DNA from: Citrobacter koseri ATCC BAA-895
GTDB taxonomy: Bacteria; Pseudomonadota; Gammaproteobacteria; Enterobacterales; Enterobacteriaceae
Length of the DNA stretch: 64,000 nucleotides
Assembly (NCBI RefSeq): GCF_000018045.1
Contig: NC_009792.1
Span: 4,154,001 to 4,218,000 of the forward strand
Reading direction: 5' to 3'
A model generated the notes under the pieces. The model saw only the letters and a program-made list of their open reading frames with translations, made no database searches and was not told the origin of the DNA. Of this stretch, positions 36,248-44,927 are shown in pieces; position 1 is the first letter of the stretch; every line of letters starts with the position of its first letter. The translations under genes and the position numbers were made by a program.

Positions 36248-37115
36248 TCAAACCACGCTACCAAACGTCTCCGACACTGACGAGACGCTGCTGTCCGGCG
36301 TAAACGAAAACGTCTATGAAGACCAAAGTATCGGCACTGAACTGACGAAAAAGGATATCAACCGCGTGGCCTGGCGTTCCATGTTGTTGCAGGCTTCCTT
36401 TAACTACGAGCGTATGCAGGCATCTGGCTGGCTGTACGGTTTACTGCCCGCCCTGAAAAAGATCCATACCAACAAACGTGATTTAGCGCGTGCCATGAAG
36501 GGCCATATGGGTTTCTTCAACACCCATCCATTTCTGGTGACGTTTGTGATCGGCATTATCCTCGCGATGGAGCGCTCCAAGCAGGATGTGAACAGCATTC
36601 AGAGTACCAAAATTGCCGTTGGCGCCCCGCTCGGCGGAATTGGCGATGCGATGTTCTGGCTGACATTGCTGCCCATTTGCGGCGGTATTGGAGCCAGTCT
36701 CGCACTGCAAGGTTCTATCCTCGGCGCCGTCGTCTTTATTGTTCTGTTCAACGTGGTTCACCTCGGCCTGCGTTTTGGCCTGGCGCACTATGCTTATCGG
36801 ATGGGGGTCGCGGCCATTCCGCTTATCAAAGCGAACACCCGGAAAGTGGGTCATGCGGCGTCTATCGTTGGGATGACGGTGATTGGCGCGCTGGTGGCAA
36901 CCTATGTTCGTCTGAACACCACGCTTGAAATCAAGGCCGGTGATGCGGTTGTTAAATTACAGGCCGATGTTATCGATAAGCTCATGCCCGCGTTTTTACC
37001 GCTGGTCTATACCCTGACCATGTTCTGGCTGGTACGCCGCGGCTGGAGCCCGTTACGCCTTATTGGCATCACCGTCGTTCTGGGTGTAGTCGGTAAATTC
37101 TGTCACTTCCTGTAA
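36237..37115 (+). CDS. agaE: GalNAc PTS EIID component AgaE
   Basis: Mannose-family IID subunit (292 residues). A hydrophilic N-terminal 45 residues precedes the family core (VAWRSMLLQASFNYERMQASGW, FNTHPFLVTFVIGIILAMER, PLGGIGDAMFW). The C-terminus is a pair of membrane helices. It overlaps agaW by 11 bases and is followed by agaF after 17 bases. Absent from K-12 but present in E. coli strains with the complete aga locus. Confidence 0.95.
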   Translation: MASNQTTLPNVSDTDETLLSGVNENVYEDQSIGTELTKKDINRVAWRSMLLQASFNYERMQASGWLYGLLPALKKIHTNKRDLARAMKGHMGFFNTHPFLVTFVIGIILAMERSKQDVNSIQSTKIAVGAPLGGIGDAMFWLTLLPICGGIGASLALQGSILGAVVFIVLFNVVHLGLRFGLAHYAYRMGVAAIPLIKANTRKVGHAASIVGMTVIGALVATYVRLNTTLEIKAGDAVVKLQADVIDKLMPAFLPLVYTLTMFWLVRRGWSPLRLIGITVVLGVVGKFCHFL

Positions 37116-37132
37116 AGACAAAGAGGTTTGAG

Positions 37133-37567
37133 ATGTTAGGCATTATTTTGACGGGGCACGGCGGATTTGCCAGCGGGATGGAAAAAGCGATGAAGCAGAT
37201 CCTTGGCGAGCAGTCGCAATTTATCGCCATCGACTTCCCGGAAGCATCAACGACCGCGCTGCTCACCTCACAGCTTGAGCAGGCCGTTGATGAACTGGAC
37301 GACCGGGAGGATATCGTGTTTCTGACTGACCTGTTGGGCGGTACGCCTTTTCGGGTGGCATCAACACTGGCGTTACAGAAACCGGGACGGGAAGTGATCA
37401 CCGGCACGAATTTACAGCTCCTTCTGGAGATGGTGCTGGAACGCGAAGGATTAACCAGCGAAGCCTTTCGCCAGCAGGCGCTGGAGTGCGGGCATCGCGG
37501 CCTGACCAGTCTGGTGGATGAGCTGGGACGCTGTCGCGAAGAAAACACCATAGAGGAAGGGATATGA
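37133..37567 (+). CDS. agaF: GalNAc PTS EIIA component AgaF
   Basis: Mannose-family IIA protein (144 residues) receiving phosphate from HPr on His9 (GIILTGHGGFASGM); later motif FLTDLLGGTPFRVAS. It completes an AgaVWEF permease. Stop codon overlaps the agaA start by four bases (ATGA). Confidence 0.95.
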   Translation: MLGIILTGHGGFASGMEKAMKQILGEQSQFIAIDFPEASTTALLTSQLEQAVDELDDREDIVFLTDLLGGTPFRVASTLALQKPGREVITGTNLQLLLEMVLEREGLTSEAFRQQALECGHRGLTSLVDELGRCREENTIEEGI

Positions 37568-38697
37568 GCCAGTTGCTGCGCGCCCGACGCGTATTGACCG
37601 AGCAGGGCTGGCTTGACGATCACCAACTCCGTATTGAGAAAGGCGTTATTGCGGCAATAGAGCCCGTTCCCCCAGGAATCACAGCGCGTGATGCAGAGTT
37701 ACTGTGCCCGGCATATATTGATACGCATGTTCACGGTGGCGCAGGTCTGGATGTCATGGACGACGCGCCGGATACGCTCGATAAACTGGCGTTGCATAAA
37801 GCGCGCGAAGGCGTGGGCGGTTGGCTTCCCACGACGGTCACTGCACCGTTGGATGCTATCCGCAATGCGCTGGAACGTATTGCCCGACGCTGTCAGTCCG
37901 GCGGCCCCGGCGCGCAGGTGCTGGGTAGTTATCTGGAAGGCCCCTGGTTCACGCCGCAGAACAAAGGGGCTCATCCGCCTGAACTGTTTCGTGAATTGGA
38001 TCTTGCCGAGCTGGACGACCTGATAGCCGTCTCACAGAACACCTTGCGCATCGTCGCGCTGGCGCCGGAAAAACCTGGCGCACTGCAAGCGATTCAACAT
38101 CTCAAACAACGCGGCGTACGCGTCATGTTAGGCCATAGCGCGGCAACGTACGAACAGACCTGCGCCGCATTTGATGCCGGTGCAGACGGGCTGGTGCATT
38201 GTTTTAACGGTATGAGCGGATTACACCATCGGGAACCTGGAATGGTGGGCGCCGGGTTAACCGATACGCGTGCGTGGCTGGAGCTTATCGCCGACGGGCA
38301 TCATGTCCATCCTGCGGCACTGCGTCTGTGCTGTGGCTACGCGAAAACGCGGGTTGTATTAATCACCGATGCGATGCGCGCAGCAGGTATGCCTGACGGG
38401 CAATATGATATTTGCGGCTACGACGTCGAAATGCGTGGCGGCATTGTACGCACCGCGTCCGGTGGGCTGGCGGGCAGTACGCTCTCGATTGATACCGCCG
38501 TGCGAAATATGGTCAAACACGCTGGCGCGACGCCAGAAGAAGCTATCCATATGGCCTCACTGCATCCTGCCCGCCTGCTTGGCATCGATCGCCAGTTGGG
38601 ATCGATCGAGCCAGGCAAATGCGCCAGCCTCATCGCGCTGGACAATGGCCTGCATCTCCAGCGTGTCTGGATTCAGGGGCAGCCCTTCGCCTTGTAG
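37564..38697 (+). CDS. agaA: N-acetylgalactosamine-6-phosphate deacetylase AgaA
   Basis: Amidohydrolase of the NagA family that removes acetate from GalNAc-6-phosphate. 377 residues. Metal motif DTHVHGGAGLDVMD with His55 and His57; further family motifs LEGPWFTP, VMLGHSAATYEQT, LVHCFNGMSGLHHREPG and LITDAMRAAGMPDG. K-12 has a truncated agaA; this one is complete. Last gene of the first aga transcript, a terminator follows. Confidence 0.96.
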   Translation: MSQLLRARRVLTEQGWLDDHQLRIEKGVIAAIEPVPPGITARDAELLCPAYIDTHVHGGAGLDVMDDAPDTLDKLALHKAREGVGGWLPTTVTAPLDAIRNALERIARRCQSGGPGAQVLGSYLEGPWFTPQNKGAHPPELFRELDLAELDDLIAVSQNTLRIVALAPEKPGALQAIQHLKQRGVRVMLGHSAATYEQTCAAFDAGADGLVHCFNGMSGLHHREPGMVGAGLTDTRAWLELIADGHHVHPAALRLCCGYAKTRVVLITDAMRAAGMPDGQYDICGYDVEMRGGIVRTASGGLAGSTLSIDTAVRNMVKHAGATPEEAIHMASLHPARLLGIDRQLGSIEPGKCASLIALDNGLHLQRVWIQGQPFAL

Positions 38698-38719
38698 ACC
38701 TTTCATTCTCTGTCATATT

Positions 38720-38752
38720 GGCCTTAGACGTAACGTCATGAGGCCTTTCTTT
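38720..38752 (+). terminator. Terminator after agaA
   Basis: GGCCT-TA-GACG-TAA-CGTC-ATG-AGGCC followed by TTTCTTTTTCTTT, 22 bases past the agaA stop. Confidence 0.85.
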
Positions 38753-38825
38753 TTCTTTCGCTAAGGAAATCCTTAGATAACGTAAGTTAAAGCCAACACG
38801 TTATATATCAATGAGATAACTACAC

Positions 38826-38945
38826 CCTTCGTTTCATCGATCACATTTTTCGTTTTATTTCATTTTGCATCATTGAACTTTCGATTTCTTTTCTATAGAT
38901 TTTATTTAACTGAACAGCAGAACAAGTGAAACAAAACGAAAGTCA
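38826..38945 (+). promoter_or_regulatory. AgaR operator cluster in front of agaS
   Basis: AgaR-like elements CCTTCGTTTCATCGATCACA (38827-38846), TTTTCGTTTTATTTCATTTT (38847-38866), AACTTTCGATTTCTTTTC (38877-38894) and, inverted, GTGAAACAAAACGAAAGTC (38927-38945). TATAGATTTTAT (38894-38905) could be the -10 region. This matches the second AgaR-controlled promoter (PS) known in E. coli. Confidence 0.75.
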
Positions 38946-38996
38946 AAGGCACAATACCAACGGCTGAGTGGAGTTCACAAGACTAAGGACTATGTT

Positions 38997-40142
38997 ATGC
39001 CAGAAACTCGCACCTCCGTTACCGGCACCTGGACGGAAGAAGAGATCCGTCAACAACCGGCCAGTTGGATCCGCTCACTCAATAACATCAGCAGTATTCG
39101 ATCGGCCATTGATCGTTTCCTGACGCCATTGCTGTGCAAAAACGATCTGCGGATCATACTGACCGGCGCAGGCACTTCCGCGTTTATCGGCGATATCATC
39201 GCCCCCTGGCTTTCACGCCACACCGGGAAAAACATCACGGCCGTACCCACCACTGACCTCGTCACAAATCCAATGGATTACCTGACGCCCGCACATCCGT
39301 TACTGCTGGTCTCCTTCGCCCGCTCCGGCAACAGCCCGGAAAGCGTTGCCGCCGTTGAGCTGGCAAATCAGTTTGTGCCTGAGTGCTATCACCTTTCGAT
39401 CACCTGCAATGAAGCCGGAAATCTGTATCAAAATGCCGTCGACAGCGATAACGCCTTCGCATTGTTGATGCCTGCTGAAACGCACGATCGCGGCTTTGCG
39501 ATGACCAGCAGCATCACCACCATGATGGCGAGCTGTCTGGCGGTGTTCGCACCCGATATGATCAACAACCAGACCTTCCGCGATGTTGCGGATCGCTGCC
39601 AGACGATCCTCACCTCGCTCGGTGATTTCAGCAAAGGCGTTTTTGGCAATGAGCCCTGGAAACGGATCGTTTACCTCGGTAGCGGCGGGTTACAGGGAGC
39701 TGCACGTGAATCCGCGCTCAAAGTTCTGGAGCTAACAGCCGGTAAGCTGGCTGCATTTTACGACTCGCCGACGGGTTTCCGTCACGGCCCGAAATCGCTG
39801 GTTGATAACGAAACGCTGGTCGTGGTGTTTATCTCCAGCCATCCCTACACCCGTCAGTACGATCTCGATCTGTTAGCGGAACTGCGCCGCGATCAACAGG
39901 CATTGCGCGTCGTCGCAATCGCCGCTGAAAGCGATCCTGTCATCAACGCAGGCCCACATATCCTGCTGCCGCCATCGCGCGCTTTTATTGATACAGAACT
40001 GGCTTTCTGCTTCCTGATCTACGCGCAGGTGTTCGCACTCACGCAATCCATCAGCGTCGGAAACACCCCGGACACCCCATCCGCCAGCGGCACGGTTAAC
40101 CGTGTGGTGCAAGGTGTTGTTATCCATCCCTGGAATGCCTAA
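38997..40142 (+). CDS. agaS: Galactosamine-6-phosphate deaminase/isomerase AgaS
   Basis: Tandem SIS-domain sugar isomerase (381 residues) that converts galactosamine-6-phosphate to tagatose-6-phosphate plus ammonia. First SIS domain about 40-190 (ILTGAGTSAFIGDIIAPWL, LLVSFARSGNSPESVAAVELA), second about 215-350 (VYLGSGGLQGAARESALKVLEL, SPTGFRHGPKSLV). AAGGA eight bases before ATG 38997. First gene of the second aga transcript. The deaminase agaI of E. coli is absent, which fits AgaS being the essential enzyme. Confidence 0.96.
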   Translation: MPETRTSVTGTWTEEEIRQQPASWIRSLNNISSIRSAIDRFLTPLLCKNDLRIILTGAGTSAFIGDIIAPWLSRHTGKNITAVPTTDLVTNPMDYLTPAHPLLLVSFARSGNSPESVAAVELANQFVPECYHLSITCNEAGNLYQNAVDSDNAFALLMPAETHDRGFAMTSSITTMMASCLAVFAPDMINNQTFRDVADRCQTILTSLGDFSKGVFGNEPWKRIVYLGSGGLQGAARESALKVLELTAGKLAAFYDSPTGFRHGPKSLVDNETLVVVFISSHPYTRQYDLDLLAELRRDQQALRVVAIAAESDPVINAGPHILLPPSRAFIDTELAFCFLIYAQVFALTQSISVGNTPDTPSASGTVNRVVQGVVIHPWNA

Positions 40143-40154
40143 GAGGATCGCATC

Positions 40155-41027
40155 ATGAGCATTATTTCCACCAAGTACCTCCTGCAAGATGCCCAGACGA
40201 AAGGTTACGCTGTCCCTGCATTCAACATCCATAACGCCGAAACGATCCAGGCGATTCTCGAAGTTTGCAGTGAAATGCAATCCCCCGTGATCCTCGCCGG
40301 GACGCCAGGCACCTTTAAGCACATTGCGCTGGAAGAGATCTACGCGCTATGCAGCGCTTACTCCAACAGCTATGACATACCGCTGGCGCTGCATCTCGAT
40401 CACCATGAGTCGCTGGAAGATATCCGCCGCAAGGTCAATGCCGGCGTACGCAGCGCCATGATCGACGGTAGCCACTTCCCGTTTGAAGAAAACGTGAAGC
40501 TGGTGAAATCGGTGGTGGATTTCTGTCACGCGCGCGATTGCAGCGTGGAAGCTGAACTGGGACGTCTGGGCGGCGTGGAAGACGACATGAGCGTCGATGC
40601 GGAAAGCGCCTTCCTGACCGATCCGCAGGAAGCGAAACGCTTTGTCGAACTCACCGGTGTCGACAGCCTCGCTGTGGCAATCGGTACCGCACACGGCCTT
40701 TACACCAAATGTCCTAAAATCGATTTCCAGCGTCTGGCTGAGATTCGCGAAGTGGTTGATATCCCACTGGTGCTGCACGGCGCAAGCGATGTACCTGATG
40801 AATACGTCCGCCGCACCATTGAACTGGGCGTATGCAAGGTTAACGTCGCCACCGAACTGAAAATTGCCTTTGCCGATGCAGTCAAGAAGTGGTTTGCGGA
40901 AAACCCTGATGGCAACGATCCGCGTTATTACATGCGCGTGGGCATGGATGCGATGAAAGACGTCGTCAGAAGTAAAATAACGGTTTGCGGATCCTACAAA
41001 AAGTTACTGCAACCTTCGCATTGTTAA
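40155..41027 (+). CDS. kbaY: Tagatose-1,6-bisphosphate aldolase catalytic subunit KbaY
   Basis: Class II zinc aldolase splitting tagatose-1,6-bisphosphate to glyceraldehyde-3-phosphate and dihydroxyacetone phosphate. 290 residues. Catalytic Asp82 and zinc His83 lie in LALHLDHHES; further zinc motifs AIGTAHGLY and VLHGASDVPDEYV. It starts 12 bases after agaS and works with KbaZ. The C-terminus is four residues longer than in E. coli. Confidence 0.96.
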   Translation: MSIISTKYLLQDAQTKGYAVPAFNIHNAETIQAILEVCSEMQSPVILAGTPGTFKHIALEEIYALCSAYSNSYDIPLALHLDHHESLEDIRRKVNAGVRSAMIDGSHFPFEENVKLVKSVVDFCHARDCSVEAELGRLGGVEDDMSVDAESAFLTDPQEAKRFVELTGVDSLAVAIGTAHGLYTKCPKIDFQRLAEIREVVDIPLVLHGASDVPDEYVRRTIELGVCKVNVATELKIAFADAVKKWFAENPDGNDPRYYMRVGMDAMKDVVRSKITVCGSYKKLLQPSHC

Positions 41028-41085
41028 TCTTTGTTTTCGAATTGAATCAATAAACATATAAAAACAACTTACTTCGCAATTTCAA

Positions 41086-41113
41086 AAGGTCATGATTAAT
41101 TCCTCATGACCTT
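41086..41113 (+). terminator. Hairpin between kbaY and the MalX-like gene
   Basis: AAGGTCATGA-TTAATTCC-TCATGACCTT, a perfect 10-bp stem 58 bases past kbaY, followed by CATATTATACT rather than a T run. Partial terminator or boundary element; 'ATTATACT' beyond it could be a -10 box for the next gene. Confidence 0.6.
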
Positions 41114-41148
41114 CATATTATACTGATGAAAATCATGGAGTACTCTAC

Positions 41149-42720
41149 ATGACACAGGAAAAGTCCTTTAAATCGAGGTTATGGGAATTCTTTCAAAGCC
41201 TGGGTAAAACATTTATGTTCCCCGTATCGCTGCTTGCATTTATGGGGTTATTATTAGGGGTAGGCAGTTCAATTACCAGTCCGTCGACAATAAAAAGCTT
41301 TCCATTCCTGGGAGGGGAGCTTACCCAATTAACTTTTGGTTTTATTGCAATGGTAGGTGGATTTGCTTTTACTTATTTACCTGTCATGTTTGCTATTGCT
41401 ATTCCAATGGGAATGGCTAAACGGAATAAAGCCGTTGGCGCTTTTTCAGGTTTTGTCGGCTATATGCTGATGAATATGAGTATCAATTATTACCTGACCG
41501 CGACACACCAGATTGCGGATGCCGCGACAATGAAACAGGTCGGGCAATCCATCGTATTAGGCATTCAGACATTAGAGATGGGCGTGCTGGGCGGCATCAT
41601 CGCTGGCGTTATCACCTATTTCCTGCACGAGCGTTTCCAGGATACCGTCTTGCATGACGCTTTCGCTTTCTTTAGCGGCATTCGTTTCGTCCCTATTATC
41701 ACCTCGCTGACAATGTCTCTGGTGGGGTTAGCGATTCCATTACTCTGGACCTACGTCGCGATGGGTATTGCCGGTATCGGGCATATCATTCAGAGCACCA
41801 GCGTATTTGGCCCATTCTTATACGGTGTAGGCGTGCTGCTGCTCAAGCCTTTCGGCCTTCATCATATCCTGTTAGCTATGGTGCGTTTCACCCCGGCTGG
41901 CGGAACGGAGTTCGTTAACGGCCATGAAGTCGCCGGGGCGCTCAATATTTTTTATGCCGAGCTGAAAGCTGGCCTTCCCTTCAGCCCACATGTAACGGCC
42001 TTCTTATCTCAGGGCTTTATGCCGACATTTATTTTTGGTTTGCCTGCCGTAGCATATGCTATCTACAGAACGGCCAAACCCGAAAACCGCCCGGTGATTA
42101 AAGGACTATTACTTTCCGGTGTTTTAGTTTCGGTTATCACTGGTATCTCCGAGCCTATTGAATTTTTATTTCTCTTTATTGCCCCAGCGCTGTATGCCTT
42201 CCATATTGTAATGTCTGGGTTGGCTTTGATGGTCATGGCAATTCTTGGTGTCACCATTGGTAATACGGACGGCGGCATTCTGGATTTGTTAATTTTCGGC
42301 GTGATGCAAGGAACATCAACGAAATGGTATTTATTATTCCCGGTTGGTATCGTTTGGTTTGGGATCTACTTCTTTGTTTTCCGCTGGTACATTCTTAAGC
42401 ATGATATTAAAACACCTGGCCGTGAGGACTCTTCAGATGATGCAGCCCAGGCTGTTGCAGCAAATACCAAAGCACGCGGCAAATCAAAATATGATCACGG
42501 TGTTATTTTGAATGCGCTGGGTGGGAAAGAAAATATCGATTCTCTGGATAACTGTATTACCCGTTTACGCCTGGTGGTGAAAGATATGTCCAAAGTGGAT
42601 CAACAAACATTAAAAAACGCCGGGGCGCTCTCCGTCGTTGTACTGGATGCGCATAGCGTTCAGGTCATTATTGGGCCACAGGTGCAAAGCGTGAAAACAG
42701 GCATTGAAGCCTTAATCTAA
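41149..42720 (+). CDS. Glucose/maltose-type PTS permease, EIICB (MalX-like)
   Basis: PTS glucose-family EIICB protein, 523 residues. The IIC domain occupies about residues 1-420 with roughly ten helices (LWEFFQSLGKTFMFPVSLLAF, RFVPIITSLTMSLVGLAIP, FGLHHILLAMVRF, GISEPIEFLFLFIAPALY, GVTIGNTDGG). A linker then leads to the IIB domain with phospho-Cys469 in LDNCITRLRL. It aligns from end to end with E. coli MalX but differs too much to be its orthologue. No IIA domain is encoded, so it should use Crr (IIA-Glc). Substrate unknown. The first 450 bases are visibly AT-richer than kbaY. Twelve bases precede the MalY-like gene. Confidence 0.88.
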   Translation: MTQEKSFKSRLWEFFQSLGKTFMFPVSLLAFMGLLLGVGSSITSPSTIKSFPFLGGELTQLTFGFIAMVGGFAFTYLPVMFAIAIPMGMAKRNKAVGAFSGFVGYMLMNMSINYYLTATHQIADAATMKQVGQSIVLGIQTLEMGVLGGIIAGVITYFLHERFQDTVLHDAFAFFSGIRFVPIITSLTMSLVGLAIPLLWTYVAMGIAGIGHIIQSTSVFGPFLYGVGVLLLKPFGLHHILLAMVRFTPAGGTEFVNGHEVAGALNIFYAELKAGLPFSPHVTAFLSQGFMPTFIFGLPAVAYAIYRTAKPENRPVIKGLLLSGVLVSVITGISEPIEFLFLFIAPALYAFHIVMSGLALMVMAILGVTIGNTDGGILDLLIFGVMQGTSTKWYLLFPVGIVWFGIYFFVFRWYILKHDIKTPGREDSSDDAAQAVAANTKARGKSKYDHGVILNALGGKENIDSLDNCITRLRLVVKDMSKVDQQTLKNAGALSVVVLDAHSVQVIIGPQVQSVKTGIEALI

Positions 42721-42732
42721 CAGGAGTCTGGA

Positions 42733-43905
42733 ATGTTCGATTTCGACAGTACCATCGAGCGTCAAAGTGATAAATGCCGCAAGTGGGATCATCCGTTTGT
42801 CTGCTCGCGGTTTGGCGCCGTACCAAAAGACTTTATTCCGCTATGGATTGCGGACATGGATTTCACCTCACCTCCTGCGGTGATTGACGGCTTCCAGCGT
42901 ATCGTCCAGCACGGAACATTTGGCTACACCTACTGTTTCGATGCGTTTTATGACGCGGTCATTACCTTCCAGCATGAGCGCCATCAGGTAAATGTTCAGC
43001 GTGACTGGATCACGCTGACCTACGGCACCGTTTCTACACTGCACTACACGGTTCAGGCATTCTGCCAACCGGGCGATAGCGTGATGATGAATACGCCGGT
43101 CTATGACCCTTTTGCGATGGCGGCGCAGCGGCAGAATGTGCATGTTCTCGCCAGTCCGCTTCGCGTGGAAGAGAACCGCTATCATCTTGATGTTGAATTG
43201 ATCGAAGACCAGCTTAAAACGCATCGTCCAAAACTATGGTTCTTCTGTTCGCCGCACAACCCTTCAGGAAGGATCTGGCGTGCGGATGAGATCCGTCTGG
43301 TCTCTGATTTATGCAAACGCTATGGCGTGATCCTGGTCGTTGACGAAGTCCATGCCGAGCACATTCTTGATGGTAAGTTCGTCAGTTGCTTGTCATCGGG
43401 GTGCGCCGCACTGGATAACGTTATTGTCCTGACCTCGCCCAACAAAGCTTTCAACTTAGGCGGGCTGAAAACCTCTTATTCCATCATCCCGAATGAGACG
43501 CTGAGGCAGCGTTTTCGCCAGCAGCTTGAGAAGAACTCCATCACCTCGCCGAATATCTTCGGTGTCTGGGGAATCATTCTTGCCTATCAGCAGGGGCTTG
43601 CATGGCTGGATGCGCTGAATGGATATCTGCGCGGCAACGCCGTATATCTGGCTAACGCCATTAAGACCCACTTTCCCGACTGGAAAATGATGACGCCGGA
43701 ATCGTCATATCTCGCATGGATTGACGTGAGTGCGGATGAGCGCAGCGCAACGCAACTGACACAGCACTTTGCTCAACAGGCAGGAGTGGTGATCGAAGAT
43801 GGCAGCCACTACGTGCAAAACGGTGAAAACTATTTACGGATTAACTTCGGCACCCAACGCTATTGGCTGGAACACGCCATCGACAGAATGCTGAAACATT
43901 ACTAA
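42733..43905 (+). CDS. PLP-dependent C-S lyase/aminotransferase (MalY/PatB-like)
   Basis: Fold-type I PLP enzyme of the MalY/PatB cystathionine beta-lyase group, 390 residues. PLP lysine is Lys238 in LTSPNKAFNLGGLKTSY; Asp204-Glu205 in VVDEVHAEH and Asn176 in CSPHNPSGR bind the cofactor ring. The N-terminal start FDFDSTIERQ and motif WIADMDF also match MalY. In E. coli malX and malY form one operon; here a similar pair sits beside aga. Function in sugar use is not established. A terminator follows nine bases after the stop. Confidence 0.87.
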   Translation: MFDFDSTIERQSDKCRKWDHPFVCSRFGAVPKDFIPLWIADMDFTSPPAVIDGFQRIVQHGTFGYTYCFDAFYDAVITFQHERHQVNVQRDWITLTYGTVSTLHYTVQAFCQPGDSVMMNTPVYDPFAMAAQRQNVHVLASPLRVEENRYHLDVELIEDQLKTHRPKLWFFCSPHNPSGRIWRADEIRLVSDLCKRYGVILVVDEVHAEHILDGKFVSCLSSGCAALDNVIVLTSPNKAFNLGGLKTSYSIIPNETLRQRFRQQLEKNSITSPNIFGVWGIILAYQQGLAWLDALNGYLRGNAVYLANAIKTHFPDWKMMTPESSYLAWIDVSADERSATQLTQHFAQQAGVVIEDGSHYVQNGENYLRINFGTQRYWLEHAIDRMLKHY

Positions 43906-43913
43906 TCCCTGTA

Positions 43914-43948
43914 AAAACAGTGTTATCCCCACCGGGTAACACTGTTTT
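43914..43948 (+). terminator. Terminator after the MalY-like gene
   Basis: AAAACAGTGTTA-TCCCCACCGGG-TAACACTGTTTT: a 12-bp stem with A and T runs, probably bidirectional with the convergent rsmI. Confidence 0.92.
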
Positions 43949-44001
43949 CCCTCTGATGCGGCCAGCCAGGGCAGTAAATGGCGGCCGCCCGACTTTCACA
44001 C

Positions 44002-44865
44002 TTACTCCCCCTGCTGCTCCAGCGCATACTTATACAGCGCGTTCTTTTTCACGCCGTGGATTTCGGCGGCAAGAGCGGCGGCCTTTTTCAGCGGTAGTTC
44101 CGCCTGTAACAACGCCAGCGTTCGCAGCGCGTCGGCGGGAAGCGCATCGTCCTGGGCTTTGTGCCCTTCGACAATCAGTACCATTTCCCCCTTGCGGCGG
44201 TTTTCGTCCTCTTTCACCCATGCCAGCAGCTCGCCGACCGGCGCGCCGTAAATGGTCTCCCAGGTTTTGGTCAGCTCACGCGCCAGCACCACGTAGCGAG
44301 ATTCTCCCCACACGGCGACCATATCTTCCAGGCTGTCCAGCAAACGGTGCGTGGACTCATAAAAAATCAGCGTCCGTGGTTCTGCTTCAATCGCTTTCAG
44401 CGCATCACGGCGGCCTTTCGATTTCGCGGGCAGAAAACCTTCATAGCAAAAACGATCGGACGGCAACCCGGCGGCGCTCAGCGCGGTAATCGCGGCGCAC
44501 GGCCCCGGCAACGGAACCACACGGATGCCAGCTTCACGACAGATGCGCACCAGATGGTAACCCGGGTCATTGATCAATGGCGTTCCGGCATCAGAAACCA
44601 GCGCAATGTTCTGCCCCTCTTTTAGCTTCGTCACCAGCGTCTCGGCTTTTTGCTGCTCATTGTGGTCATGTAAAGCGAACAAACGGGCGTTAATCGCGAA
44701 GTGTTGTAACAATAGTCCGGTATGACGAGTGTCTTCAGCGGCAATTAAATCAACGGCTTGCAAAACTTCGAGCGCTCGTTGGGTAATATCAGCCAAATTC
44801 CCGATAGGAGTAGGTACAATATAGAGTTGGCCCTGAGAATTATCCGCCGATTCGTTTTGTTTCAT
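44002..44865 (-). CDS. rsmI: 16S rRNA (cytidine-1402) 2'-O-methyltransferase RsmI
   Basis: Methylates the 2'-OH of C1402 in 16S rRNA near the P site. 287 residues, tetrapyrrole-methylase-like SAM domain: LYIVPTPIGNLADIT (start), AEDTRHTGLLL, VSDAGTPLINDPGY, PGPCAAITALSAAGLPSD, and the C-terminal region TKTWETIYGAPVGEL. Divergent from lpoA by 62 bases. Confidence 0.97.
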   Translation of the reverse strand: MKQNESADNSQGQLYIVPTPIGNLADITQRALEVLQAVDLIAAEDTRHTGLLLQHFAINARLFALHDHNEQQKAETLVTKLKEGQNIALVSDAGTPLINDPGYHLVRICREAGIRVVPLPGPCAAITALSAAGLPSDRFCYEGFLPAKSKGRRDALKAIEAEPRTLIFYESTHRLLDSLEDMVAVWGESRYVVLARELTKTWETIYGAPVGELLAWVKEDENRRKGEMVLIVEGHKAQDDALPADALRTLALLQAELPLKKAAALAAEIHGVKKNALYKYALEQQGE

Positions 44866-44927
44866 TGTGTCGTCCGTATTGCCGATTTAATATTGAGCAT
44901 TGCGTAAAAAATATCACTGGATACAGT

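Noticed and set aside
34984..37567. Calling the PTS set a mannose or sorbose permease
   Set aside because: The components are mannose family, but position between kbaZ and a NagA-type deacetylase, and the match to AgaVWEF, point to N-acetylgalactosamine.
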